From: Sulfurovum sp. | GTDB taxonomy: Bacteria > Campylobacterota > Campylobacteria > Campylobacterales > Sulfurovaceae | Length of the DNA: 13,392 nucleotides | Reading direction: 5' to 3' | Assembly (NCBI GenBank): GCA_015490315.1 | Contig: WFYB01000010.1 | Location: forward strand, 1-13,392 | Part shown: in pieces, positions 1 to 6,258 of the stretch | Position numbering within the stretch: position 1 is the stretch's first letter | Layout: each line of letters begins with the position of its first letter | The notes under the pieces: model-generated | Told to the model about the DNA's origin: nothing | Database searches by the model: none | Seen by the model: only the letters and a program-made list of their open reading frames with translations | Position numbers and translations under genes: made by a program

Positions 1-233
1 ACAAAAATGTAAAGATCGTACGGATCGTCACGACATCCGTCCCGGAGGACAACAGCTACTGTCAGGATGAAGATGAGTGGGTTGTGCTGCTTGAAGGTGA
101 AGCCAAGCTGGAGATAGCAGGCGAGAAGAGAGTCCTACGCAAAGGGGATACCCTCTTTATCCCCGCCAAAACATCTCACAAGATTCTCCATGCAGCCAAA
201 GGGACGCTATGGCTGGCTGTACATATCTTTTAG
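1..233 (+). CDS. Cupin-domain protein, 3' end only
   Basis: Reading from base 3, 76 codons are open to a TAG at 231-233; the 5' end lies outside the window. The visible part is a single small beta-barrel (cupin) domain. It has an acidic stretch (QDEDEW), then a turn around LLEGEAKLEIAG, then KGDTLFIPAKTSHKIL, which matches the second cupin motif with its conserved G, P and H. Small cupins of this kind bind a metal through His/Glu residues and serve as isomerases, dioxygenases or ligand sensors; which one applies here cannot be told. Only one of the usual metal-binding motifs is fully visible, and the residue before the first turn (DEW rather than HxH) suggests the metal site may be incomplete. 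The stop codon overlaps the stop of the convergent gene on the other strand. Confidence 0.75.
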   Translation, partial: KNVKIVRIVTTSVPEDNSYCQDEDEWVVLLEGEAKLEIAGEKRVLRKGDTLFIPAKTSHKILHAAKGTLWLAVHIF

Positions 234-1057
234 AGCGATTGTTTTAACTCCACATCCCTCAAACTTCTTGCATCGGGATTTCTGGCGATCTTGAGTGCCA
301 TATCGATCCACTCCAGAGACTCGATCCTTTGCGGTGAAGCGATTAGTGATATTCTGGTATCCGGTGCATCGTAGTAGTGGAGTTCAAAGCCGTTCTCATG
401 CAGTCCCATACGGGTCGCCGCCGCTGTAGAGTAGGTCGTCAATACCGCATCATCACTGCAAAGTGCACGGATATCGGCAAACCACTCTCTCGTCCAAAGC
501 ATCGGATTGACCTTGGGGCTGAAGGCATCTTGATAGACAATATCTATTTTATCAGTGAGTAAGGAGCAGGGAGCAGGGAGTAGTTTAGGGATTGTTTTTC
601 TTGCATCTCCTATGAGAATGCTGATTTTGAACTGTTCATCTTCATAGTGAAAATCATTCGAGAGTGCTTCGATCACTCGACGCAATGTGTCAAACTCAGG
701 CGGGTACGTAAACTCTTTCAGAGATCGTACCAGTGCTTCATCAAACTCCGGAGAGATGATCTCGACTTTGATATCCAACTGCTGTGACTTTATATAGTGA
801 AGTGTCGCAAGCGTATTGTAGCCCAGACCATAGCAGATATCGAGAATCCGTAAAAAAGATTTGCCCTCATGCAACGTCAAAGCCGGGATGACATGCTTGT
901 TCAGGCTCTCCCTGAGTGCACCGTCTTTGGGAGAGTGGTAGGATTCGTCAAACTCTTTGGAGTAGAGTGTCAAAGAGCCATCATCACTGACAATGGTCTC
1001 TTTCTCCCCTCTTAATGTTTCGTTGTACACACAATGCTCCACATCTATCTCTATCAA
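230..1057 (-). CDS. mnmD: Standalone MnmC2-type tRNA (mnm5s2U34) methyltransferase
   Basis: This 275-residue protein matches the methyltransferase half of MnmC (DUF752 / Methyltransf_30) without the FAD oxidase half. The family transfers a methyl group from SAM to 5-aminomethyl-2-thiouridine at the wobble position of tRNA; an Aquifex homologue is known to work as this single domain. Visible signatures are DDGSLTLYS (25-33), YHSPKDGALRES (40-51), the SAM loop DICYGLGYNT (73-82), an acidic residue in SPEFDEAL (102-109), GDARKTI (150-156), and YQDAFSPKVNPMLW (175-188), which carries the expected acidic catalytic-pocket residues. The only start at this end is TTG at 1055-1057, with no clear Shine-Dalgarno sequence and directly beside a REP-like palindrome, so the start is uncertain; a GTG five codons in is an alternative. 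Residues 159-166 are encoded by a 7-bp tandem repeat and look like an extra loop. Its stop overlaps that of the convergent cupin gene. Confidence 0.85.
   Translation of the reverse strand: MIEIDVEHCVYNETLRGEKETIVSDDGSLTLYSKEFDESYHSPKDGALRESLNKHVIPALTLHEGKSFLRILDICYGLGYNTLATLHYIKSQQLDIKVEIISPEFDEALVRSLKEFTYPPEFDTLRRVIEALSNDFHYEDEQFKISILIGDARKTIPKLLPAPCSLLTDKIDIVYQDAFSPKVNPMLWTREWFADIRALCSDDAVLTTYSTAAATRMGLHENGFELHYYDAPDTRISLIASPQRIESLEWIDMALKIARNPDARSLRDVELKQSL
561..582. repeat. Heptanucleotide tandem repeat inside mnmD
   Basis: Three consecutive 7-bp units, AGGAGCA, GGGAGCA and GGGAGTA, lie at 562-582. The total of 21 bp keeps the reading frame and encodes residues LLPAPCSL on the - strand. 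They sit between the GDARKTI strand and the IDIVYQDAFSP strand. Degenerate GGGAGCA-type heptamers are known as short tandem repeats in other bacteria, notably cyanobacteria; I know of no specific record for this lineage. Confidence 0.7.
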
Positions 1058-1058
1058 A

Positions 1059-1086
1059 GGGCAACCACAAGGGATTGCCCCTACGC
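1059..1086. repeat. REP-like palindrome (GGGCAA...TTGCCC)
   Basis: On the - strand the sequence reads CGTAGGGGCAATCCC, then TTGTGGTTGCCC. The arms GGGCAA and TTGCCC form a 6-bp stem with a 10-base loop, followed directly by the TTG start of mnmD. From memory this strongly resembles the short interspersed palindromes that occur in many copies in diverse bacterial genomes and are linked to REP-associated (Y1) transposases. Copy number in this genome cannot be seen from one window. Confidence 0.6.
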
Positions 1087-1103
1087 AACACTATACCAAA
1101 TTT

Positions 1104-1409
1104 CTATAGTCCAATCTCATCAAGCTCTTTGAATTTGAACGCATTGATGATATCCTCGAGGCTCTCCTCTTGACGTGTGACCAGCACCATCATCCCCTCT
1201 TCCATAAACTCCATATAGTTCTCATATTTATTCTTCAGAATGACAAAATCGATCCAGTCCTCGCCTGTCTCCATCCTGTCGTCGAAAAAACGAATCGACT
1301 GTGCCTCTCCCGCATCGAAATCGATGAGTGCCCACTTTTTCATCTCAGGCAGCGTCGCTATCTTTGCATCCGTTCCGGCATCACTCTCTACGGGTACGAG
1401 AATCAGCAT
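1104..1409 (-). CDS. Conserved-looking 101-residue protein, possibly NifX/NafY-like fold
   Basis: This small acidic protein has a regular alternation of predicted strands and helices, with no signal peptide, membrane segment or cysteine. It begins MLILVPVESDAGTDAKIA and continues WALIDFDAGEAQSIRFFDDR. That resembles the start of dinitrogenase iron-molybdenum cofactor-binding proteins (NifX/NifB C-terminal fold: 'I-PV----G-DAKI---F---'). This is a weak, fold-level resemblance made by eye; the metal-handling residues cannot be confirmed and I do not assign a function. The start ATG (1407-1409) lies inside the end of luxS (7-bp overlap ATGCTGA), which implies translational coupling and co-expression with luxS. 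No nif genes are seen nearby, so a nitrogenase role has no support from context. Confidence 0.75.
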   Translation of the reverse strand: MLILVPVESDAGTDAKIATLPEMKKWALIDFDAGEAQSIRFFDDRMETGEDWIDFVILKNKYENYMEFMEEGMMVLVTRQEESLEDIINAFKFKELDEIGL

Positions 1410-1933
1410 AGATTCCCCTCTTTTTCAAGTTTTTTCAATGCCTTTTTGCTTAGCTTAAGCTTTTTGTTGCTCATCTTGCCGATCCCTCTTTGTAGTACCT
1501 TGTCTGCGATCAGCTGCGCCTCCCCCAGAGAGTGCATTTTGCAGGTACCGCACTGATAGATGTTGAGCTCCGGGATATCTGCTTCACTTTTGACATTTAG
1601 CACATCTTTCATCGCCTTTTTCCATGCTTTGGCAACCTCTTTTGCTTTGGGCTTGCCAAGTACCGACATATAAAACCCTGTGCGACACCCCATCGGAGAG
1701 AGATCAATGATCTCTGTATCTTTGTCATTGAGGTGATCACGCATAAACCCTGCAAAGAGATGCTCCAGCGTATGGATACCTTTTTCCGGAAGGATCTCTT
1801 CATTGGGTACACAAAAGCGTAGGTCATAAACAGTGATAGGATCTCTGCTTGGTGAACTCATCTTCTTCGCCAGCCTCACAGCCGGTGCCTTCATCTTGGT
1901 ATGATCTACAGTAAAACTATCTAAAAGTGGCAT
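1403..1933 (-). CDS. luxS: S-ribosylhomocysteine lyase LuxS
   Basis: LuxS splits S-ribosylhomocysteine into homocysteine and 4,5-dihydroxy-2,3-pentanedione, the precursor of autoinducer-2, in the cytoplasmic activated-methyl cycle. The 176-residue protein starts MPLLDSFTVDHTKMKAPAVR. It carries the metal motif HTLEH (H54, H58, with catalytic E57), the catalytic cysteine in SPMGCRTGFYM (C83), and the third metal ligand in YQCGTCKMHSLGEAQ (C128). All key residues are present and the length is usual, apart from a lysine-rich C-terminal tail. C131 is an extra cysteine beside the metal ligand. The reading frame extends 20 codons further upstream, but I chose ATG 1931-1933 because it begins with the conserved N terminus and has an AAGGA Shine-Dalgarno sequence 8 bases upstream. 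It overlaps the following 101-residue gene by 7 bp. Confidence 0.97.
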   Translation of the reverse strand: MPLLDSFTVDHTKMKAPAVRLAKKMSSPSRDPITVYDLRFCVPNEEILPEKGIHTLEHLFAGFMRDHLNDKDTEIIDLSPMGCRTGFYMSVLGKPKAKEVAKAWKKAMKDVLNVKSEADIPELNIYQCGTCKMHSLGEAQLIADKVLQRGIGKMSNKKLKLSKKALKKLEKEGNLC

Positions 1934-1960
1934 GGTATTTTCCTTCATATCATTTTTCAA

Positions 1961-1966
1961 ATTATA
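1961..1966 (-). promoter_or_regulatory. Probable -10 box of the luxS promoter
   Basis: A perfect TATAAT on the - strand (ATTATA on +) ends about 27 bases before the luxS ATG. It is preceded by T-rich DNA (TTTACTTTTTCCG) and has no recognisable -35 box. Campylobacterota housekeeping promoters typically have a strong -10 box and T-rich upstream DNA instead of a -35. Confidence 0.5.
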
Positions 1967-2051
1967 ACGGAAAAAGTAAATAGGTAGTAGCAAATAATAA
2001 ATAGTTCTTGGAAAAAGATATAAAAATATTAGAAATAGATAGAAAAGCTTA

Positions 2052-2150
2052 GATTTGGTGCAGATTTATTCTAACAGCGTGAGTGGAGAGAGGGAGCATA
2101 CTTAGAGTATGTGACCGAACGGAACGAAGCCGTTCGGATAAGGATTAGTA
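2052..2150. repeat. Structured intergenic repeat, copy 1 (diverged)
   Basis: This copy starts with the 16-mer GATTTGGTGCAGATTT (2052-2067), which recurs exactly at 2160-2175, a period of 108 bp. The blocks GCGTGAGTG, the inner hairpin, a TGAC block and AACGAAGCCG then follow in the same order as in copy 2. Inner hairpins are CATACT-TAG-AGTATG (2097-2111) and CCGAACGG-AACGAAG-CCGTTCGG (2115-2137, 8-bp stem). An outer imperfect stem joins about 2067-2077 with 2129-2140. The arms are much less well paired than in copy 2, suggesting an older, decayed copy. No gene is seen here. It lies between the por operon and luxS, both transcribed leftwards. Confidence 0.75.
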
Positions 2151-2273
2151 AAATGTGTGGATTTGGTGCAGATTTTGACAAGCGGCGTGAGTGAAGCGAA
2201 AGAGCTTACTCAAATGTAAGTGACTGAGCGTAACGAAGCCGCTTGTTGAAAGATGTGCGAAATCCACGCATTT
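2151..2273. repeat. Structured intergenic repeat, copy 2, with long inverted arms
   Basis: This is a 123-bp near-palindrome. The left arm (2151-2186) and the reverse complement of the right arm (2238-2273) match at 28 of 36 positions. The match includes 14-bp ends AAATGTGTGGATTT / AAATCCACGCATTT with one mismatch and perfect inner arms ACAAGCGGC / GCCGCTTGT. The central part holds CTTAC-TCAAAT-GTAAG (2205-2220). The same block order appears in copy 1. The right end overlaps the first two bases (on +) of the porB stop codon at 2272-2274. It could be a MITE-like or REP/BIME-like mobile hairpin, or an RNA structure at the end of the por transcript. No T-tract follows on the - strand, so it is not a typical intrinsic terminator. 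Confidence 0.75.
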
Positions 2274-3225
2274 AGACGCGTGCTTCTTCACGACGCTGCA
2301 ACATCTCCCAATAATCATCCACACCCTTCTGAATCTCATCGATAACATGTCTGTATTCAGGCTTGAAGAGGTGCTTGTAACGTCCTTGTGCCGCGAGGTA
2401 ATCTTCTACCTTGAGTACATTTTTTGGCCTATAGAGGATATTGAGCTCATGCCCGTCAATGATCTCATAGATCGGGAACATCAGTGAATCTGTCGCAAGG
2501 TCAGTGATGCTGATCGTGTCTTTTGGCTCAAATTTCCACTCTGTACAACATGGGGATACAGTGTTGATAAAACATGGTCCCTCTGTCTCAAGCGCTTTTT
2601 GGAATCCTTTTGCCATAGACTTCCACTTGTTTGGTGCAAGCTGCGCAACATATGGTGCACCGTGTGCCGCCATGATCGATACGATGTCTTTCTTCTTCTC
2701 TTTTTTACCGTAAGAGTGTTTCCCTGCCTGTGCAGTGGAAGTAGTCGCACCGATCGGTGTAGCAGAAGATCTCTGTCCGCCGGTATTGGCATAGTTTTCG
2801 TTGTCAAGACAGATATAGGTAAAGTCATGGCCTCTTTCAAAGGCACCTGACATCCACTGGAAACCAATATCAAATGTCGCACCGTCTCCTCCGAATGCTA
2901 CAAATTTGACCGGTGCATCATTGTCTGAGAGTGTACCTTTTCTTTTTCTCGCTTTGTGCATCGCTTCGGCACCACCTATTGCTGATGCTGCATTTTCGAA
3001 CCCGATATGTATCCATGAGGTATCCCATGAAGTAAACGGATAGACTGCCGTGGAAACTTCCAGACACCCTGTATTGGTACCGATAACAAGGTTGTCATCG
3101 GTACAGTTCATAAGCTCTCTTACGATCATAGAGTGCGCACATCCCGGGCACAGTGTATGTGCACCCTCGAAACGGTCATTTGCCGTTGAAAATTCTTTTA
3201 GGTTTTTGACTGATGTAATTGCCAT
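2272..3225 (-). CDS. porB: Pyruvate:ferredoxin oxidoreductase, beta subunit
   Basis: This 317-residue protein is the thiamine-pyrophosphate-binding, cluster-carrying subunit of pyruvate:ferredoxin (or flavodoxin) oxidoreductase. The complex interconverts pyruvate + CoA with acetyl-CoA + CO2 and reduced low-potential carrier. It has the CPGCAH motif (C26, C29), C54 in TGCLEVS, and C226/C227 in SPCCTEW, which together give the usual four ligands of a proximal 4Fe-4S cluster. The TPP/Mg motif runs from GGDGATFDIGFQ (112-123) to NENYANTGGQ (142-151). Its Shine-Dalgarno AAGGAG is embedded in the last codons of porA and only 2 bases separate the two genes. It is the last gene of the operon, and its stop codon is overlapped by the end of the structured repeat. 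In autotrophic Campylobacterota this enzyme acts as pyruvate synthase next to the reductive TCA cycle. Confidence 0.95.
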   Translation of the reverse strand: MAITSVKNLKEFSTANDRFEGAHTLCPGCAHSMIVRELMNCTDDNLVIGTNTGCLEVSTAVYPFTSWDTSWIHIGFENAASAIGGAEAMHKARKRKGTLSDNDAPVKFVAFGGDGATFDIGFQWMSGAFERGHDFTYICLDNENYANTGGQRSSATPIGATTSTAQAGKHSYGKKEKKKDIVSIMAAHGAPYVAQLAPNKWKSMAKGFQKALETEGPCFINTVSPCCTEWKFEPKDTISITDLATDSLMFPIYEIIDGHELNILYRPKNVLKVEDYLAAQGRYKHLFKPEYRHVIDEIQKGVDDYWEMLQRREEARV

Positions 3226-3227
3226 TT

Positions 3228-4466
3228 TTAACTCCTTTTTGTCTGGAAAAATCCGAGTTTCGGTCCTCTTAGACCTGAGAACTGCTGGATATCTGTTGTA
3301 ACATAGCCTGCATCGGCATTTGCTTTCTGCTCTCTAAAGATATTTTTTGCATCTTCGATAGAGAAGTCACGTCCACCCAGTCCGTAAATATAGTTAGTCA
3401 CCAATGGACGTTTCGGTGTCGTATAGAGCGCTGCGGAGACTTCATTAAAGAAGGCACCCATTGCACCACCTGGACTTGAACGATCGGTCACACCGACTGA
3501 CTTGACGTTTTCAAGCGCATCTCTGACCAGATCGAACGGGAAAGGTCTAAAGGCTCTGATCGCAACCACACCGGCTTTGATCCCCTCTTCGTCTCTAAGC
3601 TGCTTGGCTGCCACACGTGCCGTCTCGACTGTCGTACCAAGACCCACAAGTGCGACTTCCGCATCTTCCATCATATAACTTTCGACACGCTTGTACTTTC
3701 TGCCAGAGATCTTCTCGAACTCTTCAAATACCTTGTCTATCACCGGACGGGAATCCATCAGTGCCTTATGCTGCTTGGCTTTATGTTCAAAGTGCCAGTC
3801 TTCCTCAGTCTGTGCACCGTATGTGACAGGTCTGGAGAAGTCGAGCATATCATCGACAGGCTTGAAGTCACCGACAAACTTGTATGCCTCTTCATCACTG
3901 AGCGGATAGACATTCTGTGCCGTATGCGATGTGATAAATCCATCCTGGTGTACCATCACAGGGAGCCTGACAGAGTGATCTTCTCCAATCTTGAAAGCAC
4001 AGAGTGCCAGATCATAGGCTTCCTGTGCATTAAATGCACCCAATTGGATCCAGCCTGAGTCACGTCCAAGATACATATCAGAATGGTCACCACGCACATT
4101 CAGCGGTGATGCGAGTGCACGGTTGACAACGTTGAGAACGATAGGAAGTCTCATCCCAGATGCCTGATAGAGTACCTCAGCCATCAGTGCAAATCCCTGC
4201 GAAGAGGTCGCTGTAGCGACACGCCCACCCGATGCAGAGGCACCGACACAGGCAGACATCGCCGCATGCTCAGACTCGACCATCACAAATTCACCGTCGA
4301 TGTAACCGTTGGCAACATACGATCCATAGTTCTCAACGATCGGCGTAGAAGGTGTAATAGGGTACGCCGCCATGACATCCACATTCGCCTGTCTCATTGC
4401 CTGAGAAGCCGCATAGTTACCATCCCAAACTTCTCTGTCTTGTAATTCAAAAATCTCTTTTGGCAT
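3228..4466 (-). CDS. porA: Pyruvate:ferredoxin oxidoreductase, alpha subunit
   Basis: The 412-residue alpha subunit contains the pyrimidine-binding domain of the TPP site. The N-terminal third shows MRQANVDVMAAYPITPSTPI (24-43, with the conserved YPITPST), then ESEHAAMSACVGASASGGR, with the glutamate that activates the TPP aminopyrimidine, and SSQGFALM. A middle domain follows. The C-terminal transketolase-like region has VGLGTTVETARVAA and FRPFP, typical of POR alpha chains. The length is normal for the four-subunit enzyme. The start ATG has AAGGA 7 bases upstream, and the gene begins 9 bases after porD. It pairs with porB to form the catalytic core. Confidence 0.95.
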   Translation of the reverse strand: MPKEIFELQDREVWDGNYAASQAMRQANVDVMAAYPITPSTPIVENYGSYVANGYIDGEFVMVESEHAAMSACVGASASGGRVATATSSQGFALMAEVLYQASGMRLPIVLNVVNRALASPLNVRGDHSDMYLGRDSGWIQLGAFNAQEAYDLALCAFKIGEDHSVRLPVMVHQDGFITSHTAQNVYPLSDEEAYKFVGDFKPVDDMLDFSRPVTYGAQTEEDWHFEHKAKQHKALMDSRPVIDKVFEEFEKISGRKYKRVESYMMEDAEVALVGLGTTVETARVAAKQLRDEEGIKAGVVAIRAFRPFPFDLVRDALENVKSVGVTDRSSPGGAMGAFFNEVSAALYTTPKRPLVTNYIYGLGGRDFSIEDAKNIFREQKANADAGYVTTDIQQFSGLRGPKLGFFQTKRS

Positions 4467-4475
4467 TTTGCTTCC

Positions 4476-4934
4476 TTACTTCTTTTCTTTTTTCTTTTTT
4501 TCCGGCCACTGAGAAAGTGCATTCTCAATATCCTCATGTTCGTTGAACATCAAGAGCGATTTAGGGTTTGTCGGACATACTTCCACACAAACTTCACACC
4601 CTTTACAGTGATCATAGTCGATCCCGAGCATCTGCTTGTCTCTGGAGATGATCGATGTATCCGGACACCATACCCAGCAGTTCTGGCAGTCGATACAGAC
4701 ATCCATATTGAATACCGGCTTTACCACTCTCCACGATGCAACGGTCGCGGTATATGAGTTGTAGTGAGAATAATCTCTCTCTTCCTGCTTCAGATGTGCG
4801 ATATTGGAAGCATCCCCTTCAAATGAAGGAAGGATACTCCCCTGTGTCACCTCATCCCACCCCAGCAGATCCTTACCTGCTTCCAGTTCATGAAGTCCTC
4901 TTTTTTCCGTTGCTTTCAGTTTGATATCTTGCAT
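4476..4934 (-). CDS. porD: Pyruvate:ferredoxin oxidoreductase, delta (ferredoxin-like) subunit
   Basis: This 152-residue protein carries two 4Fe-4S motifs, CIDCQNCWVWCP and CKGCEVCVEVCP, both C-x2-C-x2-C-x3-C-P. They relay electrons from the TPP site to external ferredoxin or flavodoxin. About 75 residues precede the ferredoxin domain, including SHYNSYTATVASWRVVKPVF. That is longer than the minimal ferredoxin-like delta subunit of archaeal enzymes and resembles the H. pylori-type PorD. The C terminus is a lysine-rich tail (PEKKKKEKK). The start has an AGAGGA Shine-Dalgarno sequence and lies 13 bases after porG. Confidence 0.93.
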   Translation of the reverse strand: MQDIKLKATEKRGLHELEAGKDLLGWDEVTQGSILPSFEGDASNIAHLKQEERDYSHYNSYTATVASWRVVKPVFNMDVCIDCQNCWVWCPDTSIISRDKQMLGIDYDHCKGCEVCVEVCPTNPKSLLMFNEHEDIENALSQWPEKKKKEKK

Positions 4935-4947
4935 GCTCTATCCTCTT

Positions 4948-5511
4948 CTACTTAACTTCATTGTATGCTCTAGTGATCGCTTCCATATTCGCATCGATGA
5001 TCTTCTGCGGGAACTTTTTGAGTACCCTTTTCATATTTTCCAGAAAATAATCGAGTTCAAACATGCCGGAGACTTTAACAAATGCACCGAGCATAGGCGA
5101 GTTGGGCATAGATCTTTTGATCGTATCCAGTGAGATCTGGATACAATCGACCACATATACCCTATCCTCTTTGCCCTGCAGCGCAGGTATCTCTTTGATC
5201 AGCTCCTCTTTATCCAGATGCGTCGTGATGATATACTTGGTCGTCTCTTTGTCGTTCATCGTGATATCATCTGTCATCGCCAACGCCGGGTCGATGACCA
5301 GTACATAGTCCGGATACATAAATTTCGCATGGTTAAAGATCTGCTCATCAGCAATTCTGTTATAGGCTCTCAATGCCGCTCCCCTTTTGGCAGAACCGTA
5401 CAGTGCAAATGCCTGTACTTCCTTACCGGTCGTAGCAACCACATCGCCCAATCCTTTCGCACCGCTCACGGCACCCTGACCCGCACGACTGTGCCATCTG
5501 ATCTCTGTCAT
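4948..5511 (-). CDS. porG: Pyruvate:ferredoxin oxidoreductase, gamma subunit
   Basis: This 187-residue protein begins MTEIRWHSRAGQGAVSGAKG, the glycine-rich start of POR gamma chains, and continues with FALYGSAKRGAALRAYNRIAD. The YGS/RGA signature is typical of the family. It forms the structural domain that binds CoA and holds the alpha/beta dimer. It is the first gene of the porGDAB operon, with a clear GGAG Shine-Dalgarno sequence 5 bases before the ATG and a 90-bp upstream gap that must hold the operon promoter. The order G-D-A-B is that of Helicobacter and other Campylobacterota. Confidence 0.94.
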   Translation of the reverse strand: MTEIRWHSRAGQGAVSGAKGLGDVVATTGKEVQAFALYGSAKRGAALRAYNRIADEQIFNHAKFMYPDYVLVIDPALAMTDDITMNDKETTKYIITTHLDKEELIKEIPALQGKEDRVYVVDCIQISLDTIKRSMPNSPMLGAFVKVSGMFELDYFLENMKRVLKKFPQKIIDANMEAITRAYNEVK

Positions 5512-5544
5512 AATTTCTCCTATATAAATACTATATTTTGCTCT

Positions 5545-5550
5545 ATTGTA
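5545..5550 (-). promoter_or_regulatory. Candidate -10 box for the porGDAB operon
   Basis: TACAAT on the - strand (ATTGTA on +) lies about 34 bases before the porG ATG in an AT-rich gap. No good -35 box is seen. TATAGT closer to the gene (TATATTTTG region, about 5531) is an alternative. The 5512-5601 gap also contains an AAATTG...CAATTT inverted repeat beside a T-run that might end the preceding gph transcript, but the stem is weak. Confidence 0.35.
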
Positions 5551-5601
5551 ATGATGTCACTCTTAAATTGCGCTTGAAATTACAATTTTTTTAACCTCAA
5601 C

Positions 5602-6258
5602 TTATAATGCGATGATAAACTGCACAGCTTCATAGGCGCTTGGGCGTATAATCTGCGTACATCCGGCAAGCGTCTCATAGTCTGCATAGCCGCATGTGAC
5701 ACCCACGCCGTCTATCCCGGCAGCTGAAGCTGCCTCCATATCCATGCAGGTATCACCGATCATCCAGTTATTATCAGTTGTAACACGTTCGAGCTTCAAC
5801 AAAGCTTTAAGTATCGGCTCCGGATGGGGCTTTGGATGCTCCACATCCTGTCTGCCGATCAAGACATCAAAGTACGCCATCAGACCCAGATGTTCCAGCA
5901 GCTCACGTGAATATTTGCCTGTCTTTGTCGTCACGACCCCCAGCTTTGCATACCCATATGCGAGCTCTACCGCCTCTTTTGCCCTGGGCAGCAGAACCGT
6001 CTTTTGCAGGTGTACTGTCCTATAGTGCTCCTTGTAGGCCTGCACATAAGCATCCACCTTCGACTCCCCAACACCAAGCCGGGCGAACATCGTCTCAAGC
6101 GGATAGCCGATCAGTCCCTTGATCTCATCCTCAGGAGGTACCCGGTCTCCGAAATGTCTGAATGCCGCGGCAAAACTCTCAAGTATCGCTTCGGTGGAGT
6201 CTATCAGTGTACCGTCAAGGTCAAAAAGTATGGCTTTGTTCCTCTTGTTTTCTATCAT
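5602..6258 (-). CDS. HAD-family phosphatase, phosphoglycolate-phosphatase-like
   Basis: This 218-residue hydrolase of the haloacid dehalogenase superfamily (subfamily I, alpha-helical cap) removes phosphate from a small metabolite. It shows motif I DLDGTLIDS (nucleophile D13, acid/base D15), motif II VVTTK (T110/T111), the lysine in HPKPHPEP (K143), and the acidic motif GDTCMDMEAA (D169, D173). The cap lies between about 20 and 90. The overall pattern fits Gph/PpaX-like enzymes, but substrate cannot be fixed from the sequence; phosphoglycolate or another sugar or nucleotide phosphate is plausible. Its ATG overlaps the stop of the transporter gene upstream (ATGA), so the two are translationally coupled. 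Confidence 0.88.
   Translation of the reverse strand: MIENKRNKAILFDLDGTLIDSTEAILESFAAAFRHFGDRVPPEDEIKGLIGYPLETMFARLGVGESKVDAYVQAYKEHYRTVHLQKTVLLPRAKEAVELAYGYAKLGVVTTKTGKYSRELLEHLGLMAYFDVLIGRQDVEHPKPHPEPILKALLKLERVTTDNNWMIGDTCMDMEAASAAGIDGVGVTCGYADYETLAGCTQIIRPSAYEAVQFIIAL

Noticed and set aside
1104..1409. Annotation as a nitrogenase cofactor protein
   Set aside because: Resemblance to NifX is only at the level of a general pattern in the first 40 residues; no nif genes or metal-binding cysteines support it.
1934..1993. A 20-residue N-terminal extension of LuxS
   Set aside because: The extension is AT-rich, covers the probable -10 box, and is absent from the family; the inner ATG has a good Shine-Dalgarno sequence.
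2052..2273. A CRISPR array
   Set aside because: Only two diverged copies, and each copy is an internally paired 108-123 bp unit; no short identical repeats with unique spacers and no cas genes.
2145..2348. A 67-residue reading frame on the - strand
   Set aside because: It runs across the hairpin repeat and the 3' end of porB in another frame, with no good ribosome binding site or family resemblance.
5565..5595. An intrinsic terminator between the HAD phosphatase and porG
   Set aside because: The AAATTG/CAATTT stem is short and AT-only with a 12-base loop, and the T-run is on the wrong side for the leftward transcript.
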